Source: a virus. From it: a stretch of 34,830 nt of DNA. The position numbers and the translations under genes were made by a program. The notes under the pieces are model-generated. The model made no database searches. It was given only the letters and a program-made list of their open reading frames with translations, and had not been told where the DNA came from. Numbering within the stretch: the stretch's first letter is position 1; every line of letters begins with the position of its first letter. This document shows, piece by piece, positions 10,619 to 18,294 of this stretch. The stretch covers positions 1 through 34,830 of the IMG/VR virus record IMGVR_UViG_3300048000_000141; one strand, given 5' to 3'.

Positions 10619-10626
10619 ACAAGAAA

Positions 10627-10658
10627 GTAGTCTCCCCCGAGTGTACGGGGGAGACTAC
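10627..10658 (-). terminator. Strong intrinsic terminator after the capsid gene
   Basis: Bases 10627-10639 and 10646-10658 form a perfect 13-bp GC-rich stem (arm CGGGGGAGACTAC) with a six-base loop. Read on the minus strand it is followed by TTTCTT. It lies 14 nt past the capsid stop codon. T7 has its late terminator at the same place, after gene 10, so it probably raises capsid mRNA relative to downstream tail genes. Confidence 0.9.
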
Positions 10659-10671
10659 GAATATAATTGTA

Positions 10672-11709
10672 CTATTCTTTACAGCGGATTTCGCCAGAAA
10701 CTTCACCCCACATACGAGATGCTTCAGCAGCAAGCTTGAAGTAAACGTAAGGAATGTTTTTCTTAGCAGGAACACGCCACACATCTCCTTTAAGAGCTGT
10801 GCTTGTAGAGAGCTTAAGAGCTTTTGGAGTAGCGACAATAACACGACGCTCATCACCAGCATTACCAGTAGATAATGGTAGACGCTCGGTGTGAATGAAG
10901 CGGAAGCCCATGAACGTAGTAACACTACCTTCAGCAAGTGCCTTACGGACTGCGAAGTCAGAGTTAATTACTTCATCGATACCAAGTAGATCGTCTAACT
11001 GCTTTGCAGAAACAAAACAATTGATAGTATCGTCTTGATCGATCGCATGCAGCCTTAGCATAGTAGTGCGAACGGCACGAAGCTTTGCAAGGGTAAGACC
11101 AGAATTAGCCCCTCCGAAGTCTGCACCAACAGAGAAACCTTCAGTTTCTCCGCCAGCAACAACGTAGTTGCCAACCGCTGTGATGTCGCCAGCAGACTTG
11201 CCACCAACAACAATGTTACTACGACCTTCGTCTGTAGTGCCTTCAGCAAAAGTGCGTGTAGTTCCACCAGACTTACCAACGTAAGCCTCACCGAAGAACT
11301 TATCGATGATAATGTCGTCGATCTTACGCTTACCAGATGCAAGAAGTGCTTGTGTATAAGCATTCATTGGATCTGTAAGTACACGTTTTAGATCTTTTTC
11401 ATCAACGTACTTGCCGAGCTCGTAGTCCTTAAGACCGATGCGTCTGCGATCGTGAGCAATCTCACTATTTGGGTTGTCACCGTAACGAGTAGCATCCTCA
11501 GTCATCGCTTCAGCTGTGCCGATGCGATCGAAGTATTGGAACTCTTCGTTTTGTGTTTCTTGTTCAAAATAAGGCTGTAGTTTAGACTCAGTTTGCTGGT
11601 ACGCTTGTTCGAAACCAGCTTTATAAGCCTGCACATAAGCATCATTGATAGTGATACCCCCAGCAGGAGTACCAGTTTGTGCCATGTAGGCGGGATCAGA
11701 ATATGCCAT
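10672..11709 (-). CDS. Major capsid protein (T7 gp10-like, HK97 fold)
   Basis: A 345-aa protein (T7 gp10A is 345 aa) lying between scaffold and tail tubular A genes, the canonical position. The sequence is typical of podovirus capsids: an N-terminal helical arm (AYVQAYKAGFEQAYQQTESK), a DRRRIGLKDYELGKYVDEKD segment in the region usually forming the E-loop/spine helix, and a C-terminal domain ending WGEVSGEIRCKE. It is flanked upstream by a 171-nt intergenic region with its own terminator and downstream by a second strong terminator, so the capsid gene looks like a nearly independent transcription unit. No Shine-Dalgarno is seen in its A/T-rich leader. HK97 fold is inferred from the family. 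Confidence 0.92.
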   Translation of the reverse strand: MAYSDPAYMAQTGTPAGGITINDAYVQAYKAGFEQAYQQTESKLQPYFEQETQNEEFQYFDRIGTAEAMTEDATRYGDNPNSEIAHDRRRIGLKDYELGKYVDEKDLKRVLTDPMNAYTQALLASGKRKIDDIIIDKFFGEAYVGKSGGTTRTFAEGTTDEGRSNIVVGGKSAGDITAVGNYVVAGGETEGFSVGADFGGANSGLTLAKLRAVRTTMLRLHAIDQDDTINCFVSAKQLDDLLGIDEVINSDFAVRKALAEGSVTTFMGFRFIHTERLPLSTGNAGDERRVIVATPKALKLSTSTALKGDVWRVPAKKNIPYVYFKLAAEASRMWGEVSGEIRCKE

Positions 11710-11825
11710 GATATTAAATAATTTAGGTTTTAATTAGAAGTTTGCTTTTCGATGAGCTACCCTTTCGGACTCTTCTAGTTATAACGGAACCAACGGCTAT
11801 CTAAAGCTGATATTAAGACCAAAAA
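11710..11825 (-). promoter_or_regulatory. Capsid leader / probable regulatory region
   Basis: This untranslated stretch separates the scaffold terminator from the capsid ATG. It contains GTCCGAAAGGG-type sequence around 11755-11775 and an A/T-rich 30 nt just before the start. Because a terminator precedes it and another follows the capsid gene, a promoter for capsid is expected here, but no clear -35/-10 pair was found. Confidence 0.35.
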
Positions 11826-11856
11826 AAGGCTACCTCAATGTTATTTGGATAGCCTT
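11826..11856 (-). terminator. Intrinsic terminator between scaffold and capsid genes
   Basis: Arms 11826-11834 (AAGGCTACC) and 11847-11856 (GGATAGCCTT) pair with one bulged base. On the minus strand the stem is followed by seven T residues (11821-11827 are all A on the plus strand). It lies about 25 nt after the scaffold stop. The plus strand also has a T tract after the stem, so it may work in both directions. Confidence 0.8.
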
Positions 11857-11880
11857 GTTTTTTTGTAATGTCAAGTCGTT

Positions 11881-12795
11881 TTAGCCGTCTCCGTACAAAT
11901 TTGAATATAAATTTGCACGTTTATTGAGAATCTCCTGTCTCTTAGCCCTGTCAGCCAAGTTTAAAGAAGACGGATCACTCATAATCAAAGATGCATTATC
12001 GGCATCTAACTCAGCAATCTGAGTCTTTACTCCATGAGTGTTCTGATTAGCAAAACCACTAGCTGGGTTGTTAGCGACAGGTGGTAAAGTATCCCCCGAC
12101 ACTTCCGCTAACCTGTGAAACAGCTTTAAAACAGCAGGGTGATTTGCAACCACAGGGTCAGACTCTACGAGCTCTTTAATCTCAGGAATCTCAGAAGCCA
12201 TAGCCTCATATGCTTGATTAGCCTGACCAAGATTTACTTCGTAGTTATCGCCCCAGTCCATACGAACAGAATTACGAGACTCTTCTACTGTTTTTGCAAT
12301 AGACTCCTCAGATGCTGTTTGCTGCTCAATACCCATACCTACATAAGCTTCGTATAGCCTATCAAACTGGTTTTGTGACAATCCAAGCTCTGCTGTAAAA
12401 TCAACAAACTCTTGTACGGTTTCTTCAGGTAGTTCAATAGGTACACTTTCATCGCCAACTGTTACTTCATCAGGGATTGTATACTCAGAGTCAGTAGGTC
12501 TTATATTACTATAAAAATCCTCCCACTGTTCTTCACCCCAGTCTTCTTGAGGTGCAGACAATCGTTTTGTGCCTAATGCACTTTGCGCATTAACAAGCTG
12601 ATCCGCTAAAGCATGGACTGACTTTGTGTTCTTTAGTGTATCGTTTGCCTGTAATTCTTCAGGCAGTGATTTCAAAAACTGACCATAATTTTCTTCTGAT
12701 GTAAAATCAAAAGAGTTAGAGTCAGGCGTAGTTTCAGAGGCTACCTCTTCGGAGACACCCCCGCCTAGACCTCCTGTGTTTTCTTCTTCGCTCAT
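11881..12795 (-). CDS. Capsid assembly scaffold protein (T7 gp9-like)
   Basis: A 304-aa, strongly acidic protein (T7 gp9 is 307 aa) placed immediately before the capsid gene. The N-terminus is Glu/Gly/Ser-rich and disordered-looking (MSEEENTGGLGGG), the middle is acidic and helical (PEETVQEFVDFTAELGLSQNQ, in part), and the C-terminus is a short basic helix (RAKRQEILNKRANLYSNLYG), which in podovirus scaffolds binds the capsid. Its start overlaps the stop of the 90-aa Bbp19-like gene by 4 nt (ATGA). A GGAG stands about 11 nt upstream of the start. Function is inferred from size, charge pattern and gene order. Confidence 0.88.
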   Translation of the reverse strand: MSEEENTGGLGGGVSEEVASETTPDSNSFDFTSEENYGQFLKSLPEELQANDTLKNTKSVHALADQLVNAQSALGTKRLSAPQEDWGEEQWEDFYSNIRPTDSEYTIPDEVTVGDESVPIELPEETVQEFVDFTAELGLSQNQFDRLYEAYVGMGIEQQTASEESIAKTVEESRNSVRMDWGDNYEVNLGQANQAYEAMASEIPEIKELVESDPVVANHPAVLKLFHRLAEVSGDTLPPVANNPASGFANQNTHGVKTQIAELDADNASLIMSDPSSLNLADRAKRQEILNKRANLYSNLYGDG

Positions 12796-13064
12796 ATGTT
12801 TTTATTCTCCATCTCTATTTTGTTAATAAGTTCTTGTGGATCGTCTTGACCCAACAGAGTGAGAAAGCTCATAGCTAAACGCCTACGTCCTTCACACTCG
12901 CGCATTTTTACATCGTCCGAGTGAAACACAGGTTTAGTTACATGACACTCACGGAGCAAGACTTTAAAAAATCTCTGACCCTGTGGAGTCTCTAAAATAT
13001 TGATAAGATCTTCTTTCAGCTTCGATTTCTCACGAAGCCTCTCAAGAGTAGATAATACTGACAT
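12792..13064 (-). CDS. Bbp19-like small virion-region protein (90 aa)
   Basis: A 90-aa protein with the segment MRECEGRRRLAMSFLTLLG near its centre. This E/Q-G-R-R-x-hydrophobic pattern is what I associate with the Bbp19-like phage protein family, found between portal and scaffold genes in podoviruses. It starts 1 nt after the portal stop and overlaps the scaffold start by 4 nt. The role is unknown; the position suggests head assembly. Confidence 0.7.
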   Translation of the reverse strand: MSVLSTLERLREKSKLKEDLINILETPQGQRFFKVLLRECHVTKPVFHSDDVKMRECEGRRRLAMSFLTLLGQDDPQELINKIEMENKNI

Positions 13065-13065
13065 A

Positions 13066-14682
13066 TTAAATATTTAATAATTGACCCACGCCTTCGGGAT
13101 CTATTTGCTTTGCCTGAGCAACATCTTTTATCGCCCCACCAATCTGAGGAGCCATTTGAGCTTGTGCCGCCATTTGTTGTTGTTCTTTTATTTCCTGCTT
13201 AGCTTGCTCAACCTGCTCTGAAGTCTTTACAATTTCAGGGCGAATATTTCTATATTTAGCGTAGTTCTCAAGAAGTTTCTGCTCATCTAAGGCTTGTACT
13301 AACTCAGGTTTTGCTTGCGCTAGTGGAGCTAAGTCTCGCATGAACGCGCTTATATCGCTAAGTCTTGTAGCAAACTGAGATTGAGAAGCTGGGCTTGAGT
13401 ATGAGATCTCTAAATCTTGATCCGTAAGACTGCTGGGAGCCTCGGGAAGTTTACCATTACGATCCAGCAACTCATATGTGGCTTCAATAGCGGGTCCAAG
13501 ATACTCTGTCTCCATTCGATTAAGAAGTGGAGCAAGCTGATTGAGCATCTGTCCTCGTACATCTTGAATCTCTGTCACGCTTTGACGCTCCTTCTTCTCC
13601 TGTCGAATAATCTGGTCAACAAAAAATGATCTGTTAACTGAGTCGCGATACATGCGTATCATCTCAAGAACATGTTGCGGTTGATTCCCCGCCAAAATTG
13701 GCTGTGGTTTCTCACTGCCCGCCTCGTGAAACATAATCTGACGAGATCCATATTTCATTGGGAGCATAATGCTATCTTCCTCCGCAGTCAAAGTTGGGAA
13801 ATTCAAATACTCAGAAGATATAAGAACTTCCTTAACCATTTTATTTAGTGCTCTTATCTGAGATAGACAAGAAAAAGCAGGACCACGCCCGTACACTTCA
13901 TCTGCTAGCTTAGACCAACGAGGAACTAAAAAACTAAAATAACTTGCGCCACTTTCTTGCAGTGGCTCCTTAAGAGCAGGTGACCAGTAAGTTACTTTAA
14001 AAGGTCTGCCCTTACCAACACGACCACCTTTCTTAGCAGCTTTATCCGTGTTAGGCTCTATGGTGTACACTAACTCATACTTGTTGTGAACTGAGCTATC
14101 TTTATTAAATCCATCCATGTCCTCCACCTGTGGGAACATCATCATCAGCTGACGCGCTGTTTTATAGCATCGGTAGTATACCGTATCTACCGTGCCGTAC
14201 TGATCTGTATCAAAGAAAACGTCAGCCAAAGGGCGAGAGCGAAAATTAATAATACCGTCCACTTCAGAAATCTGAACAGGAGAAGTACCGTAAGCACCAA
14301 TATCGAGAAAACATTCATGACTTGAAGTGTAGAACTGTGACTTAGGTAATGAAAACTCATGTAATATTCTGTCTGCTACCGCTTGAAGGTAAGTACGCTC
14401 TTCCTGGGTGTAGGACGAAGCATCCTTATTTACAATCTTCAGGTAAAACCACCTGTCAGACTTTGGTACTAAATTCGAACTTAGACCATTAGCAAACATC
14501 TGATTACACCAAACTGCGGTGTCATCATACATTTCACGAGAACCATCATCCTGATGTGGCGTGTGCCCGTGATCAAACTTGTTAGAGTTTGGACGCACAT
14601 ACTTCTGAGCATCAAGAAACATACTGTCGAGGTGCGATCTCAACAGCTGTAGCTCCGAATAACGTTGTTGTAGTTTAACCAC
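13066..14682 (-). CDS. Portal (head-tail connector) protein, T7 gp8-like
   Basis: The dodecameric portal through which DNA is packaged and ejected. The frame opens at a GTG at 14703 (545 aa), but I prefer the GTG at 14682 (538 aa; T7 gp8 is 536 aa). From there the protein starts VVKLQQRYSELQLLRSHLD and leads at once to the family's wing helix and DAQKYVRP segment; it overlaps the upstream gene by only 8 nt. Further family-like segments are MYDDTAVWCNQMFANGLSS and FLDIGAYGTSPVQI, and the C-terminus is Gln/Ala-rich and helical (EQAKQEIKEQQQMAAQAQ), as in T7-type connectors. It lies between large terminase and scaffold, as expected. Confidence 0.93.
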   Translation of the reverse strand: MVKLQQRYSELQLLRSHLDSMFLDAQKYVRPNSNKFDHGHTPHQDDGSREMYDDTAVWCNQMFANGLSSNLVPKSDRWFYLKIVNKDASSYTQEERTYLQAVADRILHEFSLPKSQFYTSSHECFLDIGAYGTSPVQISEVDGIINFRSRPLADVFFDTDQYGTVDTVYYRCYKTARQLMMMFPQVEDMDGFNKDSSVHNKYELVYTIEPNTDKAAKKGGRVGKGRPFKVTYWSPALKEPLQESGASYFSFLVPRWSKLADEVYGRGPAFSCLSQIRALNKMVKEVLISSEYLNFPTLTAEEDSIMLPMKYGSRQIMFHEAGSEKPQPILAGNQPQHVLEMIRMYRDSVNRSFFVDQIIRQEKKERQSVTEIQDVRGQMLNQLAPLLNRMETEYLGPAIEATYELLDRNGKLPEAPSSLTDQDLEISYSSPASQSQFATRLSDISAFMRDLAPLAQAKPELVQALDEQKLLENYAKYRNIRPEIVKTSEQVEQAKQEIKEQQQMAAQAQMAPQIGGAIKDVAQAKQIDPEGVGQLLNI

Positions 14683-14911
14683 TATACATTCCAGAACCGC
14701 CACCTAAGGGTGATCGACCCTCAACTTTAAGTCGAGAAGGTTTTTTCTTCGCCCTAGCTAACCTAGACATAGACCCAAGAACACTGGAGCCTGACACTTT
14801 ACTAGTGGGTGCAGATGCTATTGGTGCTGGTCTACGAGCAACTGGAGCTGGTGGGGGCGGTGGTGCTGGTGGCGGTGGTGGAGGAGGTGGTGGTTTTGGT
14901 GATGAGCCCAT
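14675..14911 (-). CDS. Small polyproline virion-assembly protein (T7 gp7.3-like position)
   Basis: A 78-aa protein. Residues 6-22 are nearly all proline (nine in a row, then Ala, then five more), followed by Ala/Pro/Ser-rich sequence and a basic tail ending in GGGSGMYSG. T7 gp7.3, a small tail-assembly/host-range virion protein lying just before the portal, also combines a basic Ala-rich body with a Ser/Gly-rich end, so this may be its counterpart; the sequences are not recognisably homologous. Polyproline runs usually need EF-P for translation. The first 80 nt overlap the upstream gene in another frame, and the start codon has no Shine-Dalgarno. Confidence 0.72.
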   Translation of the reverse strand: MGSSPKPPPPPPPPPAPPPPPAPVARRPAPIASAPTSKVSGSSVLGSMSRLARAKKKPSRLKVEGRSPLGGGSGMYSG

Positions 14912-15278
14912 ATTTAGATAATCTTTTTAGAGTTCTCCATTTATAAAATTTATAAGGATCGTCCTCATTCATTTTTTGATACCTGCAAAAATGAACTCTG
15001 TCAAGTGGAAACGGTGCAAGTTTAAAAAACATGTCAACAGTATTCTCAGATCTGCTAGCTGCGTACGATATATGCCAGTACCTTCCAACCTCATCTTCCT
15101 TAACCTCGCCCGCAATCATATAGGTCGGAGACGAAAAAAAATATTTCTCCTCTCCCTCCTGACAGTTAATATAATAATCCAGTAACTTTATGAAATCCTC
15201 ACCCTGTGTGTGATACAGGACTGTAGCTTCATCTATCAAGGATAGTTTGTAATACTCACCAACTGATTGCTGCGACAT
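14832..15278 (-). CDS. Unknown phage protein, possible GNAT-like fold (148 aa)
   Basis: A 148-aa protein between the large terminase and the small proline-rich gene. Residues about 50-120 alternate strands and helices (YMIAGEVKEDEVGRYWHISYA, in part) and end with YKFYKWRTLKRLSKYG, which reminds me of small GNAT-like proteins found next to packaging genes in podoviruses, but I cannot name a family. The last twenty or so residues are a Thr/Ser run that is simply the polyproline tract of the next gene read in another frame. Its start overlaps the end of the terminase gene by 23 nt. Confidence 0.7.
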   Translation of the reverse strand: MSQQSVGEYYKLSLIDEATVLYHTQGEDFIKLLDYYINCQEGEEKYFFSSPTYMIAGEVKEDEVGRYWHISYAASRSENTVDMFFKLAPFPLDRVHFCRYQKMNEDDPYKFYKWRTLKRLSKYGLITKTTTSSTTATSTTAPTSSSCS

Positions 15279-16569
15279 CGTATTGTGATTTTGGTTGTTT
15301 GTTGTTTAGTTTTGGAGTCTTGAGCCCCACTGCCATAGTCCTAAAAGCATCTGCTCCATGAGAATTAGAATCGTGAACAGGGGTCTTTCGAAAAACTTGT
15401 CGGCTAGAATCAAACTCCTTATGGTATCCTTTAAGTGCTTCTATCCCACGAGCACAGCGTACCTTGTTAAACCAACACCTGGGGAGCATTGCACGGACAG
15501 CGTCAATGCCATCAATGATTGGTAGCTTCTTCACGGTAGTAAACTTCAACCCCATACTTCTCGCTATTTCCAATCTACTCTTACCTGTGCCCAGCTCGCG
15601 AACTTTTATGTCGTGCGGTGCGTAGTGCTTGCCGTAGACAATGTCAGACTGAACAGCGTACCGATTCAGCTCTCTAGCGTAGTGAGGCAAACCTTCGCCA
15701 CTGTTCTCGTAATAATGTACAACTCGTATTTCATTCTTAAATAACTGAAAGAACCATATAGTTGTAGCGTCGTCCATCCCCAAGTCCCAAGCAGTGTGCA
15801 CAGGCAGTATAGGATCGGGTGAGAGCTCATCAAGTATACGCTTGTCTCGATAGGCGCGAGATATATATGGTCCGTAGTAACTACCCTCAACTGGAGTCTT
15901 GAACGAGCACATGTACTCTGATTGAAATCTTGCCTCGTTGTTCAGCTCGTCACGGGCGCGACGCAACTCGTCAGGGGGTATCGCCTTCGTGTCCTTAACA
16001 GACAGGTGGCTGCTGTACCACTTGCCGTCCGACTGTGCTTTCAACAGCATCTTGTAAAGGTGGTTCTCGCCACGAGGCGTTCCGTTGAAGAGTGCCCACC
16101 CACCGTTCTCTGCCAGGATTGGATTAATCAACTGCCACGCGCTGGGGTCAGAGATACTGTACTCTGAGAACACACAGCCCACAGGGTTCGCACCCACCAT
16201 CTTGTCGGGGTCGTCCGAGCCCATAAGCTGGATGACGCTGCCGTTCTTCAGGTGCACACGCATCTCCTGCTCGCTCTTCTTCTCGACAATCTCTCTAGGA
16301 AAGTAGTCAATAAACTTCTTACCCTCACCTGTCATACCATTCCAAATGATACGCCTGGCTTGGTTGGCGTAGGGCAAAACGTACCAGTATGTACCCACGC
16401 GCTGTAAGGCTTTGATAGCCAGCACGTTAACGCAAGTTAAATCTTTACCTGCCCGACGATGCCACGCAACAACTGCACGCAGGTTGCGTTTACTCTGGGA
16501 CATATACTTAAGCAAGGGCAGCTGGTAGCCTCTTGGCTCCCATCCCTGTGCAGGAACTTGTACACTCAT
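15256..16569 (-). CDS. terL: Terminase large subunit (packaging ATPase-nuclease)
   Basis: A 437-aa DNA-packaging motor protein. The ATPase half has a Walker A variant HRRAGKD (residues 37-43), typical of terminases, and a Walker B-like strand GCVFSEYS (131-138) ending in the catalytic Glu136, followed by the coupling motif FNGTPRG (161-167). The nuclease half begins with HTAWDLGMDD (Asp262 a metal ligand) and closes with DSNSHGADAFRTM near residues 405-418, where the final Asp is the usual last metal ligand. It is shorter than T7 gp19 (586 aa). It follows two small genes, overlapping the nearer one by 4 nt, and its local base composition is more GC-rich than the ejection-protein genes. Confidence 0.95.
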   Translation of the reverse strand: MSVQVPAQGWEPRGYQLPLLKYMSQSKRNLRAVVAWHRRAGKDLTCVNVLAIKALQRVGTYWYVLPYANQARRIIWNGMTGEGKKFIDYFPREIVEKKSEQEMRVHLKNGSVIQLMGSDDPDKMVGANPVGCVFSEYSISDPSAWQLINPILAENGGWALFNGTPRGENHLYKMLLKAQSDGKWYSSHLSVKDTKAIPPDELRRARDELNNEARFQSEYMCSFKTPVEGSYYGPYISRAYRDKRILDELSPDPILPVHTAWDLGMDDATTIWFFQLFKNEIRVVHYYENSGEGLPHYARELNRYAVQSDIVYGKHYAPHDIKVRELGTGKSRLEIARSMGLKFTTVKKLPIIDGIDAVRAMLPRCWFNKVRCARGIEALKGYHKEFDSSRQVFRKTPVHDSNSHGADAFRTMAVGLKTPKLNNKQPKSQYDVAAISW

Positions 16570-16841
16570 TCTATATAGTTATCTTCTTCGTCCTCGTCCT
16601 CATCTTCGGTATCTACAGATATCCATTGAATGTGGTCGAGGTCTGCGGGAACTCCATCATTTATAAAACTTTCGTGATATTCTGACGCACTCTCCAGCAG
16701 CCCCTTAGCTGCATACGGATCACTGAATCGAACATCGTAAGATAGAGGAGAATTGTCATGCGAAGCAATAACTACATAGTTGCGGAAGTGCTCCCCCAGC
16801 ATACCTGTAACCTTATTAAGAACATCATTTTCAATCATCAT
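16566..16841 (-). CDS. Unknown acidic protein between terminase genes
   Basis: About 92 aa, starting MMIENDVLNKVTGMLGEHF. The frame is open up to an ATG at 16856, but the AGGAGG at 16848-16853 stands six bases before the ATG at 16841, so the internal ATG is the likely start. This is one of the few strong Shine-Dalgarno sequences in the window. The C-terminus is a run of Asp/Glu. It overlaps the small terminase end by 11 nt and the large terminase start by 4 nt, so it is probably a packaging-associated protein. No family was recognised. Confidence 0.78.
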   Translation of the reverse strand: MMIENDVLNKVTGMLGEHFRNYVVIASHDNSPLSYDVRFSDPYAAKGLLESASEYHESFINDGVPADLDHIQWISVDTEDEDEDEEDNYIE

Positions 16842-17385
16842 GCTTGTCCTCCTCACTCATAAATTCATCGTAGTCTTCTTCAACTATCTCAGCTTCTACA
16901 GTATTGACAAGTGCAGACTTTGCAACTTTTGAATAATCTACAGTCATCACCTTCATCTCTCCATTAAGAGTACCTTGAACGTCAACACTCTTGAGCTTCG
17001 GCTGCGTATAGCTGCAGATCTCCTTCCATATCGCTATCTTATCTCTCTTCTCCACATCAGGATCGGCAGCGTACCCAAGCAGCTCCTCAATCGGGTTGAT
17101 CCCCTTCTCGTAGAACAAAGCTAACAGTGCCTTGCGTTGTTGAGCAGGCGTAGGCGCAGAGTTCATAACTTCTAAGAACTGTTGCTTTATATCTATTTCT
17201 TTCTCTACCTTATGAAGCTTCTTCTGTGCAACCTTCATATCTTTCTCTGCTTTCATACGTTTACGATGACACCTGCTCCTTTTAGCAGCTTGTTGCTTAA
17301 CAACTTGTTTGGGCTTCTTGCCCGAAGCATATGTTCTACCATCTGGCACTAGTATCTGTATTGATGATTCATGGTCCTTTGTCAA
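16831..17385 (-). CDS. terS: Putative terminase small subunit
   Basis: A 184-aa protein at the head of the leftward operon, directly before the large terminase. The N-terminal third is very basic (KKPKQVVKQQAAKRSRCHRK and on), then a Lys-rich helix, then a segment GINPIEELLGYAADPDVEKR and IWKEICSYTQPKLKSVD that I associate with small-terminase-like proteins of marine phages. The acidic tail (residues 160-184) is also usual. The only available start is a TTG at 17385, because an in-frame TAG lies five codons upstream. A GCTCACAC repeat (17391-17398) ends just 5 nt before the start codon, so DNA or RNA binding there could control this gene. Function is inferred from position and character. Confidence 0.72.
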   Translation of the reverse strand: MTKDHESSIQILVPDGRTYASGKKPKQVVKQQAAKRSRCHRKRMKAEKDMKVAQKKLHKVEKEIDIKQQFLEVMNSAPTPAQQRKALLALFYEKGINPIEELLGYAADPDVEKRDKIAIWKEICSYTQPKLKSVDVQGTLNGEMKVMTVDYSKVAKSALVNTVEAEIVEEDYDEFMSEEDKHDD

Positions 17386-17390
17386 GAGTT

Positions 17391-17639
17391 GCTCACACTA
17401 TTCACACCTAGCTCACACTAATTTATGGGGGGTGTGAGCTAATTAAATTATAAGAGTATCAATGGTTTACGAATCTGCTCACACAATTCACACTTTTTTC
17501 TGGGAAAACTATTTTATTTTTTCTATAGGCTAATAAAGTGTGAAAAGTGTGAGCAATTACATAAGTCGTTGATAAAGATACTAACTTATAACATTCTGGT
17601 TGATTCAAAAAGTGTGAGCTGACTGTGAGCAGTGTGAGC
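17391..17639. repeat. Iteron-like cluster of GTGTGAGC / GCTCACAC
   Basis: Seven exact copies of an octamer lie within 249 bp: minus orientation at 17391-17398, 17411-17418 and 17477-17484; plus orientation at 17432-17439, 17547-17554, 17612-17619 and 17632-17639. A one-mismatch copy is at 17623-17630. Partial copies (CACAC or GTGTGA) sit about 4 nt from several of them, at 17403-17407, 17489-17493 and 17538-17543. Such a cluster next to the small terminase gene and between divergent operons may be an operator array, a replication origin or a packaging (pac) site. Confidence 0.85.
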
Positions 17640-17701
17640 AAACGGTACAAAATCCTACTTAGTACTAAACGTTTGTACACTCTTTCTCTGAAAAACTGAA
17701 A

Positions 17702-17707
17702 ATTATA
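17702..17707 (-). promoter_or_regulatory. Candidate leftward -10 element (TATAAT)
   Basis: The minus strand reads ATGTATAATTTTC, with an exact TATAAT at 17707-17702. No good -35 lies 16-18 bp upstream. If used, the transcript would run through the whole octamer cluster before reaching the small terminase, which would suit repression by a protein bound there. Confidence 0.3.
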
Positions 17708-18294
17708 CATGCTGGTAGGGACTCTATGTGTCGTCGACTCGCAGTTTCCCCCATCGGGGGTGGCAGTCAATCGATTCGTGCATCTCGGTCCACGGATCGT
17801 CGGACAAACGCGTCGACAGACCCATACATCCTATTGTACATGCACCTACGGATCCCACGACTCTCTGTTGCATATCATCACATGCATAAGGTGCTGAGTT
17901 GGAATATGTTATGTCGCATGAACAACAGGATAAAAGAATCGCGCTCTTTCAGAGCACCCTATCAGAAAAGATAGACTACACAAACCCTTGCACACAAGCA
18001 AGATACAAAAGACAGACACCGTATGGTTTCCGACCCGAACCCAACCCCCAAGAACCCTTCGGGTTTTCTGTGCAATCTACCGTCTTGCCTCGTGACGGGA
18101 TGACTCGCACGCAGTGTAGACCATCTCAAGTAACGAGCACTTTGGGTGGGCAGTCGGGTACACGGCTACTCGCGAGGCACGCCCATCGTTCTCAACGGAT
18201 CGTCACACCTGTCGCAACTCAAGTCCGCAAACAAACGGGCACTCTTGTCTTTTCGGCTGTTTGTGTGGACAGCTTGTTCAGGATTTTTCCTTTC

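Noticed and set aside
10599-10937. Minus-strand frame of 112 codons over the capsid end
   Set aside because: Shadow of the capsid frame with a Leu/Ser-rich translation; the terminator lies inside it.
17380-17385. Leftward TTGACA at the small terminase start as a promoter
   Set aside because: It is the first two codons of the gene, and a transcript from it would lack the gene's start.
17459-17770. Minus-strand open frame of 103 codons in the control region
   Set aside because: It runs through the octamer repeats and gives a translation with no domain-like pattern; its neighbours use a different start region.
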